Shown here in pieces: positions 23,069-31,216 of a stretch of 40,886 nucleotides of DNA. The position numbers and the translations under genes were made by a program. The DNA is from Neorhizobium petrolearium (lineage in GTDB: Bacteria; Pseudomonadota; Alphaproteobacteria; Rhizobiales; Rhizobiaceae): positions 1 through 40,886 of the forward strand of contig NZ_JAGGJW010000027.1 of assembly GCF_017873175.1 (NCBI RefSeq), read 5' to 3'. Under the pieces are notes generated by a model. It was not told the origin of the DNA. It was given only the letters and a program-made list of their open reading frames with translations, and made no database searches. The number at the start of each line of letters is the position of its first letter. Within the stretch, counting starts at the first letter, position 1.

Positions 23069-23971
23069 TTATTTCGGCCAGTATTTTTCGATGTAGCGGT
23101 TCATCTCCGCCAGCATGAACTTGCCGGAGTGATCCGCCTTGTCTTCCCAAGCAAAAACACAGGCGGTCATGATGCCGTCAAAACCGATTTCCCCCAGCGT
23201 CCCGAAGAAGTCATCCCAGGGAACCTCGCCTTGGCCGATGTTGAGGTGCTGATGCACACGAGCCTGCGTACCGGGCGGGTTGAGGATATATCGCAGTCCC
23301 GAGCTTGCCTTGTGATTGAACGTATCGCCTACATGGACGTGGGCGAGAACGTCTTTTGCTTCGCGCAGCATGGCCTTGGTGTCATCACCGAAGTAGAAGG
23401 TATGCGGCGCGCAGTAGAGGAACTTGACGTTCTTCGAATTGACGGTGCGGATGATGTCGAGCGCTGGCTGCAGTGTCTCGCACCAGTCTTCCGGATGGGG
23501 CTCGATGTTGAGCTGGATGTTTTCCCTTTCGAAGACCGGAACGAGCTCTTCCATGGATCTCCACCAGGCGTCCTCGCAGGCCTCGATCATCGAGCCGGTA
23601 TGGCAGCAGTAGCAGCCGCCTTTGTCGGGGTGCGGACCGCGGCCAAATTCGGAATTCATTGTATCGATTTCCATTTCGACGGCGATTTCGATGGCGCGCT
23701 TCCAGTGTTTTACCGCCGCCTGTCGTTCGCTCTCGTCGTTAGAAGCCCAACGATACATTGGCAGTAGCGAGGCGATTTTCACATTCTCCGCCGCCAGCGC
23801 TTTCTTGAATTCTTTCATCCGCTGCGGGAAGACGCGGGGCGCCTTGAACCATTCGAGAAAATCGGCGCGCGGGCTCATCTCGATCCAGTTATAGCCAAGC
23901 TCGCGTACCTTGCGCGGCAGCTCCTCAAGGCTGAGGTGACGGTGCATGAACGGGTCTATTGCGATGCGCAT
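23069..23971 (-). CDS. iolH: IolH-like TIM-barrel protein
   Basis: From the start at 23971 (GGAGGC 4 bases upstream) the protein has 300 residues. It fits the xylose isomerase-like TIM-barrel superfamily and is closest to IolH. LGYNWIEMSPRADF lies at the first strand, YRWASNDESERQAAVKHWKR in the helix after strand 2, and NIEPHPEDWCETLQPA, YCAPHTFYFGD, HVHVGDTFNHKASSGLRY and NPPGTQARVHQHLNIGQGEV near the metal site. IolH function is not firmly known; sugar phosphate isomerase or epimerase activity is usual in the superfamily. It lies 130 bp before iolC and 171 bp after the permease gene. Confidence 0.8.
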   Translation of the reverse strand: MRIAIDPFMHRHLSLEELPRKVRELGYNWIEMSPRADFLEWFKAPRVFPQRMKEFKKALAAENVKIASLLPMYRWASNDESERQAAVKHWKRAIEIAVEMEIDTMNSEFGRGPHPDKGGCYCCHTGSMIEACEDAWWRSMEELVPVFERENIQLNIEPHPEDWCETLQPALDIIRTVNSKNVKFLYCAPHTFYFGDDTKAMLREAKDVLAHVHVGDTFNHKASSGLRYILNPPGTQARVHQHLNIGQGEVPWDDFFGTLGEIGFDGIMTACVFAWEDKADHSGKFMLAEMNRYIEKYWPK

Positions 23972-24024
23972 TTCTGCCTCCGGGCGGAGTTGTGTTGACA
24001 TTGTGTTGGACGGCACTGTTTGGG

Positions 24025-24080
24025 GCTGCGGGCCAGGGAGGGATGGCCCGCAGCAAGGTCCGCTTACTTCACATAAGCGG
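24025..24080. terminator. Two tandem intercistronic hairpins
   Basis: The first hairpin has a perfect 11-bp stem (24025-24035 with 24044-24054, 8-nt loop). The second has a perfect 7-bp stem, CCGCTTA (24060-24066) with TAAGCGG (24074-24080). They lie between the permease and iolH-like genes on the minus strand. No T tract follows on that strand, so they may stabilise the upstream transporter mRNA or dampen read-through. Confidence 0.5.
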
Positions 24081-24142
24081 CCATGATCGGAGGTCGCGAG
24101 ACATGTCGAGGTCAGCAACGAGCTTCTTCATAAGGCTGGTCT

Positions 24143-25162
24143 TCAGGCTTTCTTGACGCGCTTCTTCTGGCGATAAACGTCCGCGACGACAGCCGCCACG
24201 ATGATCAGGCCCTTCAGCATTTCCTGGTAGTAGGCATCAAGCCGGAGAAAGGTGAAGCCGGAAATGATGACGCCGAAGATGACCATGCCGATACACGTCC
24301 CGAGAACGGAGCCGCGTCCGCCTGACAGCGACACGCCGCCGATGACAGCCATGGCGATGGCATCCAGCTCATACATCTGGCCCATGCCAGCCTGGGCTGT
24401 GAGGCCGCGCGCGGCAACCACAATCCCGGCCAGAGCGGAAAGCAGTCCGGCCACGGCATATATCTTCACAGTGTGACGCTCGACATCGATCCCGGTCACG
24501 CGTGCCGCATGGGCATTGGCACCGATTGCGTAAGTGAACTTTCCGTATCGGGTGTAACGCAACACGACATGCATGATCACGGCGACGACGAGGAAGATCA
24601 GAACCGGCGTCATGCCTTTGCCCAACGCTGCGAAGCTGTCGGTCGGAAAGCTGATCGGCTGCCCCTTCGTGTACCATTTGGCAAAGCCGCGGGCCGTCAC
24701 CATCATGCCGAGGGTGGCGATAAACGGCGGAATGCGCGTATAGGCAATCAGGGCTCCGTTGATGGCCCCACAGATCAATCCGACGATCAATCCGATCGCG
24801 ACAGGGACAATAACCGGAAGGTCTGTCAGGCCGGGATACAGTGCCCGCTCGAAAGTGCCGATTTGTGCAAAGCTCATGGCAATCATGGCCGTCGCGCCGA
24901 CGATCGATCCCGAACTGAGGTCGATGCCGCCGGAAATAATGACCTGGGTGACACCGATCGCAATGATGCCGATCACCGACACCTGCAGAATCATGATCGA
25001 CAGGCGTTGGGGATTGAGCAAAAACGATTGTCCCTGCAGGATCCAGCCGAGGATCTCGAAGGTCAGAGAGATGCCGATGAGAACCAGCAGGATATTCAGC
25101 TCGGACGGCAACTTGCGTTTCGTCGTTGCTACGGCCGCAGCTTGTTGCGAAATCGTATTCAT
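24143..25162 (-). CDS. ABC sugar (probable inositol) transporter permease
   Basis: The 339-residue protein is an RbsC/IatP-type inner-membrane permease of the CUT2 class with about eight to ten hydrophobic segments. Conserved stretches include GVTQVIISGGIDLSSGSIVG, PPFIATLGMMVTARGFA, YAIGANAHAARVTGI and the DAIAMAVIGGVSLSGGRGSV motif. GAGGAGGAG precedes the ATG. It follows the ATPase gene closely (26 bp). Inositol specificity rests on the neighbouring iol genes, not on sequence alone. Confidence 0.93.
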   Translation of the reverse strand: MNTISQQAAAVATTKRKLPSELNILLVLIGISLTFEILGWILQGQSFLLNPQRLSIMILQVSVIGIIAIGVTQVIISGGIDLSSGSIVGATAMIAMSFAQIGTFERALYPGLTDLPVIVPVAIGLIVGLICGAINGALIAYTRIPPFIATLGMMVTARGFAKWYTKGQPISFPTDSFAALGKGMTPVLIFLVVAVIMHVVLRYTRYGKFTYAIGANAHAARVTGIDVERHTVKIYAVAGLLSALAGIVVAARGLTAQAGMGQMYELDAIAMAVIGGVSLSGGRGSVLGTCIGMVIFGVIISGFTFLRLDAYYQEMLKGLIIVAAVVADVYRQKKRVKKA

Positions 25163-25188
25163 ATGTTCTCCTCCTCTTCGGCGCCGCG

Positions 25189-26727
25189 TCAGCGCGCCGC
25201 GAGATCCATGATTTTGACCTGGTCAGCATCCGCGCGGTCGAGAAACCCGGAAACGCGCCCCTCATGCATGACCATGATCCGGTCGCTCATACCGAGAACT
25301 TCCGGAAGCTCCGACGAAATCATCAGGACAGCGACGCCTTCGGCCGCGAGGCCCGTAATCAGCCGGTGAATTTCCGATTTGGCGCCAACATCGATCCCGC
25401 GCGTCGGTTCATCCAGGATAAGAATGCGTGGCTTTGTCAGTAGCCAGCGTGCGATCAGCAGCTTCTGCTGGTTCCCGCCCGACAGATTTTCAACGATCTC
25501 GTGGAGATTCGGTGTCTTGACCCTAAGCTTCGCAGCCATATCCGCGGCCAGCCTGGTCAACGTCTTCTGATCGACGAAGCCTGCTTTGACATGCGATCGC
25601 GTGATCAGCGCGGATTGAATATTCTCCAGGCAATCAAGAGCGAGAAAGCACCCGGTCTCCTTGCGATCCTCTGTGAGGAATGCCATGCCATGCGCCATCG
25701 CCTCGTTCGGGCTACTGATTGTGACCGCCTTGTTATCGATGAGGATCTGGCCGCTTGCGGCAGGATTCACGCCAAAAAGGGCTTCGGCGACATTCGAGCG
25801 CTTTGAGCCGACCAGGCCGGCGAGACCCAATATTTCACCGCGCCTCAACGAAAACGAAATGTCGTGGAAGACACCCGGAATCGTGAGTTTGTTTACCTCT
25901 AGAATGACATCGCCGATCGGGCAGTCGATCTTTGGAAACATATTGGTGATTTCGCGCCCGACCATCATACGAATGATGTCGTCGCGGGTCACATCCTTCG
26001 ATGCATGTGTGCCGATATACTTGCCGTCGCGGAAGACTGTGAACTCGTCGGCGATCTCGAATAGTTCGTTCATCTTGTGAGTGATGTAGATGATGCCGAT
26101 ACCGCGGGCCCTCAGGTCGCGAATGATGGCAAAGAGATGCTCCACCTCGCGCTCGGTCAGTGCAGAGGTCGGCTCGTCCATGATGAGGATACGCGATTCA
26201 TAACTGACGGCGCGCGCGATCTCGACCATCTGCTTCTGTGCTACCGTCAGCTCGGAAACCTGGGTGCCGGGATCGAGTGAGAGATTGAGACGCGAGAAGA
26301 GCTCGCGGGTCATCTCGGCCATCTTTCCGTGATCGATCAGGCCAAAGCGATTGCGCGGCTCGCGCCGTATCCAGATATTTTCGGCAATCGTCATCCAGTT
26401 CATCAACTGGAGTTCCTGATGGATCATGGCGATGCCCTGCTCGAGAGCGTCGAGCGGCGATTTCAGGGTCACCGGCTCGCCACGCAGCCGGATTTCTCCT
26501 GCATCGGGTTGGTAAATGCCGGCGATAATCTTCATGAGAGTGGATTTGCCGGCGCCGTTCTCACCCATCAATGCATGCACACTTCCCGGGCGGACGCGAA
26601 GCTGGACGTTATCAAGCGCAAGAACACCGGGAAACTCTTTGCGGATTCCCTCAAGCGCGAGGAGTCCGTCGATCTCTATCTTCTCCAGTACCTGCTTGAT
26701 TGCTGACGCCGTGGCCGGACTAACCAT
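25189..26727 (-). CDS. ABC sugar (probable inositol) transporter ATPase
   Basis: The 512-residue protein has two ABC domains, as in RbsA/IatA. Domain 1 has Walker A GENGAGKST, the signature-like ELTVAQKQMVEIAR and Walker B ILIMDEPTSAL. Domain 2 has a degenerate Walker A (GLVGSKRSNVAEALFG), signature LSGGNQQKLLIARWL and ILILDEPTRGIDVG. Such asymmetry is usual in CUT2 importers. GGGAGGAGG precedes the ATG. It follows the binding-protein gene after a hairpin with a T tract. Confidence 0.94.
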   Translation of the reverse strand: MVSPATASAIKQVLEKIEIDGLLALEGIRKEFPGVLALDNVQLRVRPGSVHALMGENGAGKSTLMKIIAGIYQPDAGEIRLRGEPVTLKSPLDALEQGIAMIHQELQLMNWMTIAENIWIRREPRNRFGLIDHGKMAEMTRELFSRLNLSLDPGTQVSELTVAQKQMVEIARAVSYESRILIMDEPTSALTEREVEHLFAIIRDLRARGIGIIYITHKMNELFEIADEFTVFRDGKYIGTHASKDVTRDDIIRMMVGREITNMFPKIDCPIGDVILEVNKLTIPGVFHDISFSLRRGEILGLAGLVGSKRSNVAEALFGVNPAASGQILIDNKAVTISSPNEAMAHGMAFLTEDRKETGCFLALDCLENIQSALITRSHVKAGFVDQKTLTRLAADMAAKLRVKTPNLHEIVENLSGGNQQKLLIARWLLTKPRILILDEPTRGIDVGAKSEIHRLITGLAAEGVAVLMISSELPEVLGMSDRIMVMHEGRVSGFLDRADADQVKIMDLAAR

Positions 26728-26747
26728 TTACATCCTCCTCCCAAAAA

Positions 26748-26775
26748 TCTGCGAAGGGGTGCTCGACCCCTTCGC
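26748..26775 (-). terminator. Attenuator-like terminator between binding-protein and ATPase genes
   Basis: A perfect 10-bp stem pairs 26751-26760 with 26766-26775 around a 5-nt loop. On the minus strand it is followed by AGATTTTTGG. It starts 13 bp after the binding-protein stop codon. Partial termination here would make binding protein more abundant than ATPase and permease, a common arrangement in ABC operons. Confidence 0.75.
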
Positions 26776-26788
26776 CGTTCTTGCAACC

Positions 26789-27733
26789 TCAGTTCTTTTG
26801 CTGGAAGTCCTTGAGATTGGCGGGTGTAACGAGTTCGAAGGGCACATAGACCTTCTTTTCCACGCTATCGCCCTTGGCCAGCTTCAGCGCGGCATCGACC
26901 GCGCCCTTGCCTTGACCTGCGGCATTCTGGAAGACCGTCACGTCCAGGTCTCCGGCTGCCATGGCCGCGAGCGCGTCCTGCGTGGCATCGATCCCGCCGA
27001 CGATCACCTGATCCATTGGAACGTTTGCGGCCTTGAGCGCCTGGATGGCGCCAATCGCCATTTCGTCGTTGTTCGCAAGAACAGCATCGAATTTGATGCC
27101 AGCCGACAGCCAGTTGGTGACGAGGTCAGCGCCCTGCGTGCGAGACCAATTACCAACCTGTTCTTCCGCAATGGACATGAAGCGGCAATCGGGCGTGGCG
27201 ATCACGTCCTTGATAGCCTGCGTGCGCATGCGGGAGGCCTGGTTGGAAAGTTCGCCGAGAAGAACGACGATCTTGGCCTCCGTCTTGCCGGCGGCTTTCA
27301 GCAGGCGGCAGGCTTCCTGCGTTTCAAGAGTGCCGGCATCAATCTCCTTGGAGGCAACGAATGCCTGCTTGTCAGGAAGCTGATCCACATTGGCCGGCTC
27401 GCGATTGACGTAGACGAGCGGGATACCCGCAGCGGCAGCAGCTTGCGTCATGGCGGCCGTCGCATCGGTGTCAACCGGATTCACGATGATCGCATCGACG
27501 CCGGAGGCGACGAAGTTCTGGATCTGGTTGAGCTGCTTGCCGACGTCGTTTTGCGCATCCTCGATCTGAAGATTCACATCCTTCAGTTCCTTGGAATAGT
27601 CGATCATACCGTTGCGCAGGACCGTCAAAAAGTTGTCGTCGAACAAGGCCATCGACACGCCGATGTTTTCAGCCTGTGCTGTGCCAGCCATTAGGCCCGC
27701 CAACATTGCGGCCATAACCAATTTGGATTTCAT
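26789..27733 (-). CDS. ABC transporter periplasmic sugar-binding protein (probable inositol)
   Basis: The 314-residue protein has a Sec signal peptide (MKSKLVMAAMLAGLMAGTAQA). A periplasmic binding protein type I domain (RbsB/IbpA group) follows: IGVSMALFDDNFLTVLRNGM, NFVASGVDAIIVNPVDTDA, IPLVYVNREPANV and FDAVLANNDEMAIGAIQALK. Start 27733 was chosen because GGGAGGAGAG precedes it and the signal peptide follows. The next genes encode the ATPase and permease. Ligand specificity is inferred from the iol context. Confidence 0.93.
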   Translation of the reverse strand: MKSKLVMAAMLAGLMAGTAQAENIGVSMALFDDNFLTVLRNGMIDYSKELKDVNLQIEDAQNDVGKQLNQIQNFVASGVDAIIVNPVDTDATAAMTQAAAAAGIPLVYVNREPANVDQLPDKQAFVASKEIDAGTLETQEACRLLKAAGKTEAKIVVLLGELSNQASRMRTQAIKDVIATPDCRFMSIAEEQVGNWSRTQGADLVTNWLSAGIKFDAVLANNDEMAIGAIQALKAANVPMDQVIVGGIDATQDALAAMAAGDLDVTVFQNAAGQGKGAVDAALKLAKGDSVEKKVYVPFELVTPANLKDFQQKN

Positions 27734-27757
27734 GCTGCTCTCCTCCCTAGTTAAGAG

Positions 27758-27792
27758 CTCCCTTTGAGGGAGGGTACGACCATCGCACCCTC
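27758..27792. promoter_or_regulatory. Overlapping alternative hairpins before the binding-protein gene
   Basis: CTCCCT (27758-27763) can pair with AGGGAG (27767-27772). GAGGGT (27770-27775) can pair with ACCCTC (27787-27792). The two stems share 27770-27772, so they exclude each other. They lie between the Gfo/Idh stop codon and the ribosome-binding site of the binding-protein gene. Confidence 0.35.
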
Positions 27793-27799
27793 TACCCAA

Positions 27800-28972
27800 T
27801 TACCGATAGTCGACCCAGACCCCACCGAGGTCGGCCGAACGAACGCAATTCTCCACCCAGCGAACGCCTTCGACGCCTGCCTCGATACCCGGATAACGAA
27901 GGCCTGAAAGGCGCTCCCCATCGTTTTCGTTGCGCGCTTCCATGGCGATGGCAAAGCGGTCGTAAAGGTTTGCCCAGGCCTCGAAGAGACCCTCCGGATG
28001 GCCCGCACCGATACGATCGTCGGCAAGCGCCTTTGCATGCAGGTAACCCATACCGCGCTCCAAAATTCGCACCGGCTCGCCCTGAACCTCGAAGCGAAGC
28101 TGGTTCGGTTGCTCGTCCCACCACTCGATTGAAGCTTTCGATCCGACGACGCGCACCTTTTGACCATGCATGGAACCCGCATTGATGGCGCTCGACCAGA
28201 CGGTGCCAAAGGCGCCGTTGTCGTATTCCATGAGGGTCATCGCGTTATCTTCGAGCGGCGCACGCGTCTTAACGAAGCTCTGGCGGGCGCAAAGAAGCCG
28301 CTGGATATGGAGCTCCGGTAGAATGACCTCGGAGATATAAAGCGGATGTGTACCGATATCGCCGAGGACATAACTTGGGCCGGCAAATTTGGGATCGACG
28401 CGCCAGCGGGTCGCCGGATTTTGAAGCTCGACCGCCTCGTTGTGAAAGCCATGCGCAAATTGCAGGTTTACCAGGCGTATTTCACCCAATTCGCCAGCTG
28501 CAACTAGCTCGCGGGCGTGTTCGATCACTTGATGGCCGCTGTATCCGTAGGTCACACCGACAATACGGCCACGCTCTGCGGCAACACGCTGAAGATCCTC
28601 GGCCTCGGCCACCGAGAAGCACAGCGGCTTTTCGCACACCACATGCAGCCCGCTTTCCAGCGCAGCCTTGGTGATCTCGTAATGGGTATTGTTAGGCGTT
28701 GCTATCGATACTGCCTCGATCCCATCTGGACGCTTTGCCTCTTCTGCGAAAAGCGCACGCCAATCTGCATAGCACCGCGAAGGCTCCAGCCCCAGCTCAA
28801 CACCGAAGACGCGGCCGCGCTCGGCATCAAGGTCGAAGGCGCCGGCGACAAGATCGAAGTAGCGGTCACGAAGCGCGGCACTGCGGTGAATATAGCCGAT
28901 CTGGCTTCCCCGGCCACCGCCCACCATAGCCCAGCGCAGCGGTCGTTTCGTCTGACGAGTTCCGTAAATCAT
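27800..28972 (-). CDS. Gfo/Idh/MocA-family oxidoreductase
   Basis: The 390-residue NAD(P)-dependent dehydrogenase has an N-terminal Rossmann fold (WAMVGGGRGSQIGYIHRSAA), the SIATPNNTHYEI segment and the EKPL motif in HVVCEKPLCFSVAEAEDL. A C-terminal alpha/beta domain includes GDIGTHPLYISEVIL with the catalytic-region His. In an iol setting it is a candidate inositol dehydrogenase (myo-, scyllo- or chiro-), although its length and sequence differ from classical IolG of about 330-350 residues. GGGAG precedes the ATG. It lies 18 bp after the TIM-barrel gene. Confidence 0.9.
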   Translation of the reverse strand: MIYGTRQTKRPLRWAMVGGGRGSQIGYIHRSAALRDRYFDLVAGAFDLDAERGRVFGVELGLEPSRCYADWRALFAEEAKRPDGIEAVSIATPNNTHYEITKAALESGLHVVCEKPLCFSVAEAEDLQRVAAERGRIVGVTYGYSGHQVIEHARELVAAGELGEIRLVNLQFAHGFHNEAVELQNPATRWRVDPKFAGPSYVLGDIGTHPLYISEVILPELHIQRLLCARQSFVKTRAPLEDNAMTLMEYDNGAFGTVWSSAINAGSMHGQKVRVVGSKASIEWWDEQPNQLRFEVQGEPVRILERGMGYLHAKALADDRIGAGHPEGLFEAWANLYDRFAIAMEARNENDGERLSGLRYPGIEAGVEGVRWVENCVRSADLGGVWVDYR

Positions 28973-28990
28973 GAGGTTACTCCCGGATTA

Positions 28991-29914
28991 TCAGAAGCCA
29001 GCCGACTTGAGATAGTCGCGGCTCAGTTTCACATCGGCGAGGCTGCCGCCGGCGTTGCGCGGATCACGTTCCTGCTCCACGGTGATGAAGCCCTCATAGC
29101 CCTGCTCATCCAGAAGGCTGCGAATCGCCGGGTAGTCGATGCACCCATTGCCAATCGGGCACATGACGCCTTGGCCGCAGGCGTCGAAGAACCGGATCCG
29201 TTCACCCATGACGCGTTCGAAGACAGCCTTGTCGATGTCCTTGAAGTGGATGTAGTCGAGGCGATCTGCGTATTTGCGCAGCGTTTCGACAGGGTCCATA
29301 CCGGCATACCAGGTATGGCCCGTGTCGAGGCAAAAGCCGGCGACTTCCTGAGGAATATCGACGGCGAGGCGGGCAATCTCGTCTTCGAACTCGATATAGC
29401 CGCCGGCATGGGGGTGTATGGTGGCGCGAACACCATATTTCTCGCGGGCGAGATCGGATATCGCCCTGATATTACCCATCATCCCGGCCCAGGCCGCGTC
29501 GTCGAGTCTGGGCGCTCTGTCGGAATGGCCAGCTGCGTAGTCGCGTTCGTCGTGCCCCCAATCCATGACGGTCAGATAAGGCGCTGAAAATCGCTGGCCC
29601 AAAGATGTCGGGGGCTTCGGCAGTCGGGTAATCAGAGCGCAAATCTCGTCCGTCTGGCGCAGCAGGCTATCGCGGTTTTCCTGAGCGACAAGATTATTGA
29701 AGATCGTTCCGGCCACGATGTAGAGCCCTCGGCTCGTCAGAGCCTGAGACACCAAATCGATGTCCAGCGGTACATAGCCGTAGGGGCCAAGCTCCATTCC
29801 ACCATATCCGGCCGCTTTGATTTCGTCGAAAACGAGCTCCCACGGGGGGAGGTTTGGATTGCGCACGTCGTCAACGCCCCAGCAGCAAGGTGCCGTGGTA
29901 ACGGTAATACTCAT
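28991..29914 (-). CDS. Xylose isomerase-like TIM-barrel protein (IolE/IolI-like candidate)
   Basis: The 307-residue protein fits the AP-endonuclease-2/xylose isomerase-like TIM-barrel family, which includes inosose dehydratase IolE and inosose isomerase IolI. It has AAGYGGMELGPYGYVPLDID, RATIHPHAGGYIEFEDEI, FCLDTGHTWYAGMDPVE, YIHFKDIDK and GFITVEQERDP, with His, Glu and Asp in metal-ligand positions. It heads the minus-strand cluster and is divergent from the LacI gene. It may supply the missing IolE-type dehydratase step; this is inference because it is not a close match to typical rhizobial IolE. Confidence 0.85.
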   Translation of the reverse strand: MSITVTTAPCCWGVDDVRNPNLPPWELVFDEIKAAGYGGMELGPYGYVPLDIDLVSQALTSRGLYIVAGTIFNNLVAQENRDSLLRQTDEICALITRLPKPPTSLGQRFSAPYLTVMDWGHDERDYAAGHSDRAPRLDDAAWAGMMGNIRAISDLAREKYGVRATIHPHAGGYIEFEDEIARLAVDIPQEVAGFCLDTGHTWYAGMDPVETLRKYADRLDYIHFKDIDKAVFERVMGERIRFFDACGQGVMCPIGNGCIDYPAIRSLLDEQGYEGFITVEQERDPRNAGGSLADVKLSRDYLKSAGF

Positions 29915-30010
29915 AATGTTCTGGTCCTTCCCTGGCGCCGCTCACTTGGTGGGCGACCCTCCTTGGCGCAGAGATTTAACTGGAGATATCTGATTTACAA
30001 AGTTGGATTT

Positions 30011-30026
30011 TGATGGAATTCAATCA
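30011..30026. promoter_or_regulatory. Palindromic operator candidate for the LacI regulator
   Basis: TGATGGAATTCAATCA is a 16-bp palindrome centred on GAATTC with 7 of 8 arm positions matching. It lies 22-37 bp upstream of the lacI-type start codon and 97 bp upstream of the TIM-barrel gene. Size and symmetry are typical of LacI-family operators. Confidence 0.6.
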
Positions 30027-30047
30027 GAATGCTCGGCGGAGAGGCAA

Positions 30048-31061
30048 ATGATTGCACGAAAGATAAGCATTACGGACGTTGCAAAGGCAGCCGGGGTATC
30101 GACCGCGACGGTGGATCGAGTTCTCAACAACCGGGGCGGCGTGCGTACCGACAAAGAAGACCGCGTGCTGGCTGCGGCACGTGCTCTCGGTATTGACCGG
30201 GCTTTAGACCGCACGCCCTCTCGCGCGCTACGCGTCGCGGTCCTTATCCAACCACCTGTCAACCCGTTTCACGCGGCGTTGCGCGAAGGTATCGATCTTG
30301 CATCGCGAATGTACACAACGCTGAACGTGCAATTCTTCGTCAATCACATCGACCCGCGAAAGCCTGCGGCAATCGCCGCCGCCGTCCGCGATTGTCGCTC
30401 CTATGACGGCCTCGTCATCACCAGCCCTGACGATATTCGAGTTAGGGAAGCCGTAGCAATCCTATCGCGCAAGGTCCCGGTGGTTACTCTGGCGACCGAC
30501 CTCGCCGATTGCGGGCGTGCCGCCTATGTCGGGCCGGACGACAGGCAGGCTGGTCGGGTGGCCGGTGACCTGATGGGACTTTTCCTCGGACGGGAAGGCG
30601 GTCGCGTCGTCGTGGTTGCAGGCTCACGCGATATCACCGGCCATCGCGAACGGGAAGCCGGCTTTCGAGCCATCATGACCGAACGCTACCCGGAATGCAG
30701 TCTTGCTGCGGTTCTGGAGACTGGAGAAAATCAGGAGGAGGCAGGACGTGTCGTAGAGATTGCTTTTCGGGATGACCCGGGATTGCGAGGCATCTATCAT
30801 CTGTCGGCAGGCGCAATGCCGATTGTAAGCACTCTCCAGCGCCTTGCGAGGATCGACGACACTGTGGTCATCACCCATGAACTCACGCCTAACCGACGGA
30901 TGTTGCTAAAGTCCCGAAAGATCAACGCGGTTATTGACCAACGACCACTTCTGGAAGCCCGATTGGCGGTTGAGACCATCGCAAAACTCCTAGGGCGGCT
31001 ACCGGGAGAAGCAGTCTCCATTGCAACGGATATTCAGATCTTTCTAGCCGAAAATGCGTAG
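30048..31061 (+). CDS. LacI-family transcriptional regulator
   Basis: The 337-residue protein has an N-terminal LacI HTH (ITDVAKAAGVSTATVDRVLN, residues 6-25) and a sugar-binding domain similar to type I periplasmic binding proteins (RVAVLIQPPVNPFHAALREG; YDGLVITSPDD; AAYVGPDDRQAGRVAGDLM). The start at 30048 has GGAGAGG upstream and places the HTH at the N-terminus; the in-frame ATG at 30003 has no site. It is divergent from the inositol cluster and its probable repressor. Its ligand could be an inositol or a pathway intermediate. Confidence 0.93.
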   Translation: MIARKISITDVAKAAGVSTATVDRVLNNRGGVRTDKEDRVLAAARALGIDRALDRTPSRALRVAVLIQPPVNPFHAALREGIDLASRMYTTLNVQFFVNHIDPRKPAAIAAAVRDCRSYDGLVITSPDDIRVREAVAILSRKVPVVTLATDLADCGRAAYVGPDDRQAGRVAGDLMGLFLGREGGRVVVVAGSRDITGHREREAGFRAIMTERYPECSLAAVLETGENQEEAGRVVEIAFRDDPGLRGIYHLSAGAMPIVSTLQRLARIDDTVVITHELTPNRRMLLKSRKINAVIDQRPLLEARLAVETIAKLLGRLPGEAVSIATDIQIFLAENA

Positions 31062-31216
31062 CGGATGGACTGAAGGCTGGAGCGACCTTCGTGATGGGCG
31101 CGGCGTCAGACCCACCGCCCGTGAGCGCTCTTGATGAGAATCGAACCTTTACTGGGCAAGTCGTGGAAGCACTGACTTCCTCAGGATTTGATCTGCGGGC
31201 CGTTGCATTCCCCACT

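Noticed and set aside
26516..27694. 392-codon + strand open frame
   Set aside because: It is antisense to the ABC binding-protein and ATPase genes and has no recognisable domain.
28517..29587. 356-codon + strand open frame
   Set aside because: It is antisense to the Gfo/Idh and TIM-barrel genes, and its residues show no family pattern.
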